Shown: piece by piece, positions 22,903 through 29,603 of the stretch
How positions within the stretch are numbered: position 1 is the stretch's first letter
How the letters are laid out: each line of letters opens with the position of its first letter
Assembly: GCA_013297745.1 (NCBI GenBank)
Contig: JAAFIM010000042.1
Coordinates: 1 to 33,368 of the forward strand
Length of the DNA stretch: 33,368 nt
Source of the DNA: Chitinophagales bacterium
GTDB lineage: Bacteria; Bacteroidota; Bacteroidia; Chitinophagales; Saprospiraceae
Reading direction: 5' to 3'
Program-made: the position numbers and the translations under genes
The notes under the pieces: model-generated
Database searches by the model: none
Seen by the model: only the letters and a program-made list of their open reading frames with translations
Told to the model about the DNA's origin: nothing

Positions 22903-24672
22903 CTATTCTTTTACGATTTGTATGCTTTCTGTTTTATTTTCTGTGCTAATGTTTAGATTATAAATGCCAGCAGGCAATTTGCTAATATCAATTCTGTTGG
23001 TATTGGTGTAAGTAGCTACCAATTTCCCGTCCAATGCGAAAACCTGCAACATTTTTACGTTAGCACCCTGCACATTAATAATATCTTTGGTCGGATTAGG
23101 GAAAACGGTAAAGATAGATTTTGCTACCTCATCAACTGTAACCACTACTGTAGCAGCCGAAGTATTGGAACAACCGTTGGCATCTGTAACGCGAACTGTA
23201 AAAGTTCCCCCCACCTGAGGAGAAGTATATTGGGCACTTGCTGCGTTGGGGATGATATTTCCTGAAGCATCCAACCATTGATAAGAAACAAACCCAGAAG
23301 TAGCGGTCAAAACACCAGTTCCATTGTTGGTAACACTCACTGTAGGAAGTGCAAAAACAGCAACGCTAGTAGATTGGGTAGCTGTACAACCAAAAGGAGA
23401 AGTGGCAGTAACGACGACATTGTAAGTGCCTGGTGTATTTATGGTAATAGAACTACCTTGCTCGCCTGTACTCCAAGCGTAAGTATTAGGAACATTTGTT
23501 TGTGGGGTAATGGTTGTAGCACCGCAGCCTTGTGGATTGCTATTTACTAGCCCAAAAATAGGATTGGGGTCAACTGAAACGGTAGCCTCCACTATAGTAG
23601 CGTGGCAACCCAAAGTAGGACGAACCACATAATCGGTTGGAACGTTGGGTATTGTTATATTCACGCTACTGCCTGTGCCTACGGGAGTCCCAGCAGCAGT
23701 AAACCATTCCCAGTCGGCAGAAGTACCCAAATTACCTGTAACAGAAAGTATTTGGGTGGAGCCTATACATTGCCCGCTGATTGTAGCTTGCGCTATATTT
23801 GGAGTTGGGCAGATGATAATATAACCATTTCCTGTATTTGTATAATCAATAAATGCCCCAGTAGCGTCAGTAGTACCGCCTGCGCCACCACCGCCACCGC
23901 CTTTGTCATTACCACTACAGCCCGTTGTACCTGCTGAACCGCCACCACCGCCAGCACCACCAATAAATCCACCACCACCACCGCCGCCGCCAGGTATGGA
24001 AGGCGAACCAAAACAGCAACAAGTTTGCCCATTTCCGCCATTTCCGCCTTGTCCCGATGAACCTGCTGCGCCTACAGCACCCAAAAATCCACTGCATCCT
24101 ATCCCTGCTGCACCGCCAGTAGCCGCGACACCGCCGAAACCGCCACCAGCAACACCACCTGATGTAGGTGCGTCGCCTCCATTGCTGCCATTAGCGTCAG
24201 CGTTGCCGCCATTCCCTCCAAAAGCTACCGCTGGGTCGCACCCCCCTCTGCCGCCGCCGCCACCACCGCCAGCAGTGAGTATGCGGTCAGTTAATGCTAA
24301 GCCATTTCTTCTAATGTCAGAAGCACCACCACCGCCGCCAGCTAATTGATTTCCGCCAGCACCACCGCCATTGTAGCCACCAACAGCCCCTTGACCTTGC
24401 CCGCCTACAAAAAGATTAAGCACTTCGCCCGGCGTAACCGTCAAAGTGCCAGTAGCTACTGCGCCCAAGCCGCCATTACCACCAGCAGAATTATTACCAC
24501 CTGTTGCCCCATTAGCGCCAGCAGCACCAGCGATTGTGTAGGTAATCTCGGTAATACCAGCAGGAACCGTATAGGTTTGCACGCCCCCCGTGAGGTTAAA
24601 AGTTGTTTGGGCTGGCAGCAATGAAGCCCCGCAAAACGCAATCGTTGCTAAAGAAAGCAGAATTTTGTTCAT
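22903..24672 (-). CDS. Glycine-rich T9SS-secreted protein with ALK/LTK-like glycine-rich domain
   Basis: 589-residue exported protein. A signal peptide (MNKILLSLATIAFCGASLLPA) precedes a glycine-rich domain at about 25-285. This begins with the beta segment FNLTGGVQTYTVPAG and contains GGYNGGGAGGN, GGGGGASDIRR, ILTAGGGGGGGRGG and long G-rich stretches. That order closely matches the Gly_rich domain shared by bacterial surface proteins and the ALK/LTK receptor ectodomain, which packs as polyglycine II helices. Ig/PKD-like modules follow at about 290-520. A type A T9SS sorting domain ends the protein (FTVFPNPTKDIINV to SIQIVKE). Cysteines cluster in the glycine-rich domain (GQTCCCFG). It has its own complete promoter. 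Role probably matrix or adhesion (inference). Confidence 0.9.
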   Translation of the reverse strand: MNKILLSLATIAFCGASLLPAQTTFNLTGGVQTYTVPAGITEITYTIAGAAGANGATGGNNSAGGNGGLGAVATGTLTVTPGEVLNLFVGGQGQGAVGGYNGGGAGGNQLAGGGGGASDIRRNGLALTDRILTAGGGGGGGRGGCDPAVAFGGNGGNADANGSNGGDAPTSGGVAGGGFGGVAATGGAAGIGCSGFLGAVGAAGSSGQGGNGGNGQTCCCFGSPSIPGGGGGGGGFIGGAGGGGGSAGTTGCSGNDKGGGGGGAGGTTDATGAFIDYTNTGNGYIIICPTPNIAQATISGQCIGSTQILSVTGNLGTSADWEWFTAAGTPVGTGSSVNITIPNVPTDYVVRPTLGCHATIVEATVSVDPNPIFGLVNSNPQGCGATTITPQTNVPNTYAWSTGEQGSSITINTPGTYNVVVTATSPFGCTATQSTSVAVFALPTVSVTNNGTGVLTATSGFVSYQWLDASGNIIPNAASAQYTSPQVGGTFTVRVTDANGCSNTSAATVVVTVDEVAKSIFTVFPNPTKDIINVQGANVKMLQVFALDGKLVATYTNTNRIDISKLPAGIYNLNISTENKTESIQIVKE

Positions 24673-24717
24673 AATTTAAAATTTAAAATGAATAAATAAG
24701 TATTGTTATTTCGGGCG

Positions 24718-24748
24718 CAAAAGTACAACTTATTTTTATAAAACCAAA
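24718..24748 (-). promoter_or_regulatory. Promoter of the glycine-rich protein gene (-33 and -7)
   Basis: TTTG at 24745-24748, a 19-base spacer and TACTTTTG at 24718-24725 followed by CGCCC. The -33 element directly abuts the terminator of the upstream pentapeptide-repeat gene, so termination and initiation overlap within a few bases. Confidence 0.75.
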
Positions 24749-24781
24749 AAACGCAACTTACTTTCTGTAGTAAATTGCGTT
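24746..24781 (-). terminator. Rho-independent terminator of the pentapeptide-repeat gene
   Basis: On the minus strand, a 13-bp stem with arms 24769-24781 and 24750-24762, one G-U pair and a six-base loop, followed by six Ts. Confidence 0.85.
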
Positions 24782-24804
24782 TTATTTTACAATTTTTTAT
24801 AATT

Positions 24805-25515
24805 TTAATCCTCATCATCTACTTTTTGGCTACCAGCAAGTAAATTAGTCACGAATTGAGCAACAGTATTTAATTCTACAGGCTTGCCTGCTTTATCCAA
24901 ACCTTTGCATTTGTTAACGGTTATTTCTTCCAATTCTACCCCTTGCATTTTAGTACGAATAACCGTTGTTTCGCTGAATACAGCTCCCGACAAATCCGCA
25001 CTGGTAAAATCAGCATCCGTCAAATCTGCTTCTCTAAAGTTAGCTCCTGCCATTTCAGATTCTCTAAAAATCGCGCCCTTAGCTTTAACATTATGAAAAC
25101 GGGCTGTAGTCACATCCGCTTCACTAAAATTGGCGTACTCTATGTTGGAACCCGAAAAATCGGTCAAACTTGCATCGCTTTCGCCCATATCGGCATTTTT
25201 AAAATTCGCTTTATTGAGATTAGTTTTCAAAAATTTAGCTCCGCGAAGGTCAGCTTCTTCAAATATAGCACCCGCTAAGTTGAGCCCCGATAAATCTTTG
25301 CCCGCCAAATTTGCGCCTTTAAGATTAACTACGGTAGTTGGATTTTGTTTTTGCCAAGCCTCAAAAGCAGGCTTATTTTTACTAATCAAATTATAAACCT
25401 TTTTGTCGTACTCAGGTTCGTCTTCGCCGCCCTCTTGTGCCAAAGAAATGGTAGAAATGGTTGCTGCTATCCACAACAACAAGCCGCTACGCAGCCATTG
25501 AGTCAAATTGTACAT
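24805..25515 (-). CDS. Secreted pentapeptide-repeat protein
   Basis: 236-residue protein with a signal peptide (MYNLTQWLRSGLLLWIAATISTISLA). A short helical linker leads to a pentapeptide-repeat right-handed beta-helix from about residue 62 to 190. The repeat core is A(D/N)(L/F)xx, for example GANLAGKDLSGLNLAGA, EEADLRGAKFLKTNLNKANF and EADLTDADFTSADLSGA. About 24 units form roughly six coils. A C-terminal helical tail ends in DDED. Export means it is unlikely to be a gyrase-protecting Qnr-like protein. The ATG at 25515 is preferred over a TTG two codons earlier. Function unknown. Confidence 0.88.
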   Translation of the reverse strand: MYNLTQWLRSGLLLWIAATISTISLAQEGGEDEPEYDKKVYNLISKNKPAFEAWQKQNPTTVVNLKGANLAGKDLSGLNLAGAIFEEADLRGAKFLKTNLNKANFKNADMGESDASLTDFSGSNIEYANFSEADVTTARFHNVKAKGAIFRESEMAGANFREADLTDADFTSADLSGAVFSETTVIRTKMQGVELEEITVNKCKGLDKAGKPVELNTVAQFVTNLLAGSQKVDDED

Positions 25516-25590
25516 ATTCAAACGCTTTTAAGAATGTGAAAAAAAAATTGATACCAATCAAATTTGATGCCAATCGCAAAATATAAACCG

Positions 25591-25598
25591 CAAAGATA
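25591..25598 (-). promoter_or_regulatory. Promoter -7 element of the pentapeptide-repeat gene
   Basis: TATCTTTG followed by CGG matches TAnnTTTG, 75 bases upstream of the ATG at 25515. Confidence 0.55.
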
Positions 25599-25652
25599 GC
25601 TTTTTTTATACAAAATATCATTTTTAGCATATTTTTAAAGCCTTATTTTCAA

Positions 25653-26333
25653 TTATTTTAACTCATAATCTGGCAATTCAATAGGTTCTTTTTTGTATAA
25701 AGCTTTTATGTGTGTTACACGCCTATTGCGGCCATACATATTGGCATCAAATTTATCGCTTTTTATCAATTTTTTGCCCAAACGAAAAGATAATATGGTT
25801 AAATGTTCGCTTGATTTGCCTATAAGTTGAGGATGTGTATTTTTAATATGTATCCAATTTCTTTGGTAGCGAGCATAATACAAAAGGCTATCATTTAATT
25901 GGGTTGAACGAAAAGGTCTAAAAGTTTCTGAGTTGTGATAAATAATAAAATCTTCTATTTTGATTAGCTTGCCTGCTGATGTTTCCACCCAAATGTCAGT
26001 AAAGGTAAAAATACTATTACTTTTGAGATATTGGCTTAAATCAAAAGGCTTAGCAGTGGCACCTCTATGGGCAATATTCCCCTTAAAAGTATAATCTTGG
26101 TTAGCATCTGCATTTTCATCAGCCACGTTTAGTTTAAATTGTTTTATACATTTAATATGACAATTTATATCAGGATGAATACAATACAAATTGATTTGTG
26201 GGGGTACATTCAAATGGGCCGTAGGCATTGGAAAAATGCAAAAAGCACAAGTATCTGTAGGCAACGGTAAGTTTTGAGCGCTAAGGCTAAAAGAGGATAC
26301 AAACAATAGAAAAAAGAAGTTGAGAAATTGCAT
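25653..26333 (-). CDS. Hypothetical secreted protein
   Basis: 226-residue protein of unknown family. A signal peptide (MQFLNFFFLLFVSSFSLSA then QN) fixes the start at 26333; an in-frame extension of 38 codons upstream would bury it behind a non-coding segment. The mature protein has four or five cysteines near its N-terminus (CAFCIF, YCIHPDINCHIKCIKQF). A beta-rich C-terminal half contains TFTDIWVETSAGKLIKIEDFII and SEHLTILSFRLGKKLI. There is no T9SS sorting domain or lipobox. It lies between the fur terminator and the pentapeptide-repeat gene, is monocistronic, and no TAnnTTTG box was found. Composition is AT-rich. Confidence 0.7.
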   Translation of the reverse strand: MQFLNFFFLLFVSSFSLSAQNLPLPTDTCAFCIFPMPTAHLNVPPQINLYCIHPDINCHIKCIKQFKLNVADENADANQDYTFKGNIAHRGATAKPFDLSQYLKSNSIFTFTDIWVETSAGKLIKIEDFIIYHNSETFRPFRSTQLNDSLLYYARYQRNWIHIKNTHPQLIGKSSEHLTILSFRLGKKLIKSDKFDANMYGRNRRVTHIKALYKKEPIELPDYELK

Positions 26334-26400
26334 AGGTATATTTTTAGTGTTGTAAAAATAAAAAAACATTTCAAAAAAGAAAGTTCTTATTATTATTTTA

Positions 26401-26435
26401 AAAAATCCCCACACCAACAAGGCGCGGGGATTTTT
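26401..26435. terminator. Terminator after the Fur-family gene
   Basis: Stem AAAAATCCCC/GGGGATTTTT, extended by further paired bases around a five-base loop. On the minus strand pairing is continuous with G-U pairs and ends in a T6 run. T runs on both strands make it bidirectional in form. Confidence 0.85.
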
Positions 26436-26439
26436 GCAT

Positions 26440-26901
26440 TTAAGCATTATTTTTATTTTTCAACAATTCTTTGCCTGCTGGGCTATAGCCATAAAAAGTA
26501 AGCGAATGGTGGGTAATTTCAAAGCCCAAAATTTCGGCTACGGTTTGCTTGATTTGCTGGATACGCGGGTCACAAAATTCAAAAACTTGCCCTGTTTCTA
26601 TACAAACGGCGTGGTCGTGTTGTTTATTGCCATAGGATTTTTCGTACAAAGCCATATTTTTACCGAATTGATGCTTGCGAACCAAATCACAAGAGACCAA
26701 CAATTCCAAAGTATTATAAACAGTGGCGCGGCTCACGTGATATTTTTCCGTTTTCATATGGATATACAAAGCTTCAGCGTCAAAATGGTCAGTGCGTTTA
26801 TAAATTTCTTCTAAAATGGTAAAACGTTCTGGTGTGCGTCTCAAGCCATTTTTTTCTAAGTATTGGTTGAAAATTTTGATAACTTCGCGAGTATTTTCCA
26901 T
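26440..26901 (-). CDS. Fur family transcriptional regulator without structural zinc cysteines
   Basis: 153-residue metal- or peroxide-responsive repressor. The N-terminal winged helix includes GLRRTPERFTILEEIYKRTDHF and the recognition helix HVSRATVYNTLELL (residues 55-68). The dimerisation/metal domain has KQHDHAVCIETGQVFEFCD (residues 93-111), where His95 and His97 are the regulatory-site ligands. The canonical C-x2-C pair is absent: the first is C-I-E-T, and the C-terminal YG-x-C-x2-C is replaced by YGYSPAG. The structural zinc site is therefore missing, as in some Bacteroidota Fur/PerR. An unusual tandem-repeat tract precedes the start. Whether it senses iron or peroxide is not decidable here. 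Confidence 0.92.
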   Translation of the reverse strand: MENTREVIKIFNQYLEKNGLRRTPERFTILEEIYKRTDHFDAEALYIHMKTEKYHVSRATVYNTLELLVSCDLVRKHQFGKNMALYEKSYGNKQHDHAVCIETGQVFEFCDPRIQQIKQTVAEILGFEITHHSLTFYGYSPAGKELLKNKNNA

Positions 26902-26923
26902 AAATTGAAAAGGAGTTTAGTAG

Positions 26924-27076
26924 ATTAAGATGTTAGGAGTGGAAGAAGTTAAGAGGTTGGGACTGGAAGAAGTTAAGATGTTAGGATTGGAGGAAGTTAA
27001 GATGTTAGGATTGGAAGAAGTTAAGACGTTAGGATTGGAGGAAGTTAAGATGTTAGGATTGGAGGAAGTTAAGATT
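26924..27076. repeat. 24-bp tandem repeat array (six units plus a partial)
   Basis: Unit consensus GTTAAGATGTTAGGAT then TGGARGAA, period exactly 24. Units begin at 26924, 26948, 26972, 26996, 27020 and 27044, with a nine-base partial from 27068. The units are 80-100% alike; the two nearest fur are the most diverged. There are no spacers, so it is not a CRISPR array. Confidence 0.95.
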
Positions 27077-27077
27077 A

Positions 27078-27150
27078 TCCTAAAGTCCTAATATCGTAAA
27101 GTCTTAGCATCCTCAAGTCCTAATATCCTCAAGTCTTAGCATCCTAAAAC
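27078..27150. repeat. 16-bp tandem repeat array in opposite orientation
   Basis: Four 16-base units start at 27078, 27094, 27110 and 27126, alternating TCCTMAAGTCCTAATA and TCSTMAAGTCTTAGCA (so also a 32-base period), plus a fragment reaching the rel stop codon. The reverse complement resembles the core of the 24-bp array, so the two arrays are roughly inverted relative to each other. Confidence 0.85.
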
Positions 27151-29442
27151 TTATTGGTTATCCAAACGCACGACAGAATTGACCTCTTGCATTTTTTTGA
27201 GTTCGCCGATAAGTTTGTTCAGTTCGTCTTTAGAATGTATTTGCACAGAAATTTTGCCCTCAAAATGTCCTTGGTCGCCCGACATAGAAAAAGCTTTCAT
27301 ATTGAGTTTGAGTTTATTGGTCACTATTTCTGAAAGGCGTTGCACCACCCCCATATCATCCATACCAGTTATCAACAAATCAGCTATAAAGGTTTCATTA
27401 TCAGAATTTTGCCATTCGGCTTTTTTTACTCGGTGCGCATAAGTAGCTTGTAGATATTCGGCATTAGCGCAGGTTGTTCTGTGGATTTTCATCCCGCTTT
27501 GGGTAGAAATAAAAGCAAAAATATCGTCTCCCATCACAGGGTTACAACATTCAGAAAATGTATAAGTCATCGAAGTGCTATCTTCGCCCTCTATCAATAT
27601 GCGCGGCTTACCTGTTTTGTTGGGTACAATTTTTTTGGCAACAATAGGTTCTATGATTAAATTGGCTTTGGCTGTAGTATCCACTTTTTCTGGAAACAAT
27701 CGACCATTTTCATATCTCAGCAATTTGATTTCATCCAACTCTATATCCCCCAAATACACTTGATAATACAAATCGTGGCGGGTATTGCAGTTATAAAATT
27801 TGACCAAAGCATCTATATTTTCTTCAAAAGTTATTTTTAGCGACTTAAATTTTCTTTCTATGGCTTCCTTACCAAAAGAACTCTGTTGCATTTTTTCCTC
27901 GCGCAAGGCAAGGCGGATTTTATTGCGGGCTTTGCTTGTTTTTACAAATTTGAGCCAATCCTCTGACGGTTTTTGGTTATTGGCGGTGATAATTTGTATT
28001 TGGTCGCCGCTTTTCAGTTCGTAGCTCAAAGGTACAATTTTTTGGTCTACTTTTACCGCTTTGCAACGGAAGCCCAATTCTGTATGCACTTCAAACGCAA
28101 AATCCAAACCTGTCGCGCCTTTGGGCAAAAATCGCATTTCGCCTTTGGGGGTAAAAACGTAAATTTCTTCAGCGAATAAATTGGCTTTGAAATCGTTCAA
28201 AAAATCAATGGCGCTATTGCTGGGGTTTTCCAACACCTCGCGGGCTTTGTTCAACCACTCTTCAAAAGCAGTTTCTTGGCTATTGACACCTTTATATTTC
28301 CAGTGCGCTGCTACACCCATTTCTGACAATTCATCCATACGCTCAGAGCGAATTTGCACCTCTACAAATCTACCTTTGGGTCCCATAACTGTGGTGTGCA
28401 ACGATTCATAACCGTTTGATTTTGAGGTAGAAATCCAATCTTTCAACCTTTCTGGTACTGGAGTATAATGGTCAGTCACTATAGAATAAGCGTTCCAACA
28501 AGCAGATTTTTCTTTTTCTTTATTGACATCCAAAACTACCCGTATAGCAAATAAATCGTAAATTTCTTCCAAAGGAATTGCTTTCTTTTTCAGTTTGTTG
28601 GTAATAGAAGCTATGGATTTGACCCGACCGAAAACGCGCGCTTTATACCCTTCTTCTTTAAGCCTTTTTTCTATAGGCAATTTAAACGCTTCAATATAAT
28701 CGTTACGCTCGCCTGCGGTTTCTTTGAGCTTTTTTTCTACAAAAATATATTGCTCTGGGTCTGTGATAGACATACAAAGGTCTTCCAACTCTGTTTTGAG
28801 CACATAAAATCCCAAACGGTGAGCCAAAGGCGCGTAAATAAAGGTCGTTTCGTAAGCTATTTTTATCTGTTTGTGGCGGGGCATAGAGCCCAAAGTGCGC
28901 ATATTATGCAAACGGTCAGCCATTTTAATCAAAACCACCCGCACATCTTTGGATATAGTAAGCAAAACTTTTTTAAAATTTTCGGCTTGGGGACTTTCTA
29001 TACCATGTTTTTCTGCCAATGTATTGATGCTACCCAATTTGGTCAAACCTTCTACTATCTCGCTAATTTTGGGGTTAAATTCTGCTGTAATATCTTCTAA
29101 ATCTACATTAGTATCTTCAGCCACATCGTGCAAAAGTGCAGCTATAGCTGCTGTAGGCCCCAACCCAAATTCTACCACACAAATTCGCGAAACTTCTATA
29201 GGATGCATAATATAAGGTTCGCCTGATTTGCGCCTTTGGGGAGCGTGGGCAAGCAAAGCCAACTCAAACGCTTTTCTCAACAAATCTTTGTCTTCTTCCT
29301 TCAATTTTTCCGCTTTAATAGCTTTGTACATACGACGATAAGCGTCCAAAGCTGTATCTATTTCATCTTCAGTCAAATCGTGTTGTGCAGGTAAGTGTGA
29401 CTTGGTGCGGGGCAAAAATACCGCTTTAAATTCCATTTTCAT
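27151..29442 (-). CDS. Bifunctional (p)ppGpp synthetase/hydrolase (RelA/SpoT family)
   Basis: Stringent-response enzyme that makes and degrades (p)ppGpp. The 763-residue protein (from ATG 29442; a TTG nine bases upstream is less likely) has an N-terminal HD hydrolase domain (HAPQRRKSGEPYIMHPIEVS, HDVAEDTNV, MADRLHNMRTLG). The synthetase domain follows (GRVKSIASITNKLKKK, YDLFAIRVVLDV, YESLHTTVMGPKGRFVEVQI, MGVAAHWKYK). A TGS domain begins near residue 405 (VFTPKGEMRFLPKGATGLDF), then a helical/zinc-finger-like region with ECCNPVMGDDI, and a C-terminal ACT domain. Intact HD residues argue for a bifunctional Rel/SpoT rather than synthetase-only RelA. It is a monocistronic gene with a TATTTTTG promoter. 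Confidence 0.95.
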   Translation of the reverse strand: MKMEFKAVFLPRTKSHLPAQHDLTEDEIDTALDAYRRMYKAIKAEKLKEEDKDLLRKAFELALLAHAPQRRKSGEPYIMHPIEVSRICVVEFGLGPTAAIAALLHDVAEDTNVDLEDITAEFNPKISEIVEGLTKLGSINTLAEKHGIESPQAENFKKVLLTISKDVRVVLIKMADRLHNMRTLGSMPRHKQIKIAYETTFIYAPLAHRLGFYVLKTELEDLCMSITDPEQYIFVEKKLKETAGERNDYIEAFKLPIEKRLKEEGYKARVFGRVKSIASITNKLKKKAIPLEEIYDLFAIRVVLDVNKEKEKSACWNAYSIVTDHYTPVPERLKDWISTSKSNGYESLHTTVMGPKGRFVEVQIRSERMDELSEMGVAAHWKYKGVNSQETAFEEWLNKAREVLENPSNSAIDFLNDFKANLFAEEIYVFTPKGEMRFLPKGATGLDFAFEVHTELGFRCKAVKVDQKIVPLSYELKSGDQIQIITANNQKPSEDWLKFVKTSKARNKIRLALREEKMQQSSFGKEAIERKFKSLKITFEENIDALVKFYNCNTRHDLYYQVYLGDIELDEIKLLRYENGRLFPEKVDTTAKANLIIEPIVAKKIVPNKTGKPRILIEGEDSTSMTYTFSECCNPVMGDDIFAFISTQSGMKIHRTTCANAEYLQATYAHRVKKAEWQNSDNETFIADLLITGMDDMGVVQRLSEIVTNKLKLNMKAFSMSGDQGHFEGKISVQIHSKDELNKLIGELKKMQEVNSVVRLDNQ

Positions 29443-29500
29443 AGTTATCAATAATTAGGCTGATTGCTTTATTTTAAAAAGAATAGTATAGCAAAGGGCG

Positions 29501-29508
29501 CAAAAATA
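29501..29508 (-). promoter_or_regulatory. Promoter -7 element of the rel/spoT gene
   Basis: TATTTTTG followed by CGCCC matches TAnnTTTG, 58 bases upstream of the ATG at 29442. Confidence 0.6.
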
Positions 29509-29550
29509 CCACTTTTTTTCTAATCCTAATGACTTGCAGCCAATTTTTCT

Positions 29551-29597
29551 AAAAAATAAAATAGGAAGCTGCTATATTTACAACTTCCTATTTTTTT
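29551..29597 (-). terminator. Rho-independent terminator after the E1 gene
   Basis: Stem AAAATAGGAAG/CTTCCTATTTT (11 bp) with a 15-base loop, followed by an A/T-rich tract with T runs. It lies just past the stop at 29604. Confidence 0.8.
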
Positions 29598-29603
29598 ATC
29601 CAT

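Noticed and set aside
23903-24349. Proline-rich open frame on the + strand opposite the glycine-rich gene
   Set aside because: It is the antisense of glycine codons (GGC/GGT read as GCC/ACC/CCG); the minus-strand frame has a signal peptide, domains and a promoter.
24805-25515. Qnr-like quinolone-resistance pentapeptide protein
   Set aside because: It has a Sec signal peptide, so it would not act on cytoplasmic gyrase, and the coil pattern is generic.
26924-27150. Possible CRISPR array in the fur-rel spacer
   Set aside because: Repeats are strictly head-to-tail with 24-bp and 16-bp periods, no unique spacers, and no cas gene nearby.
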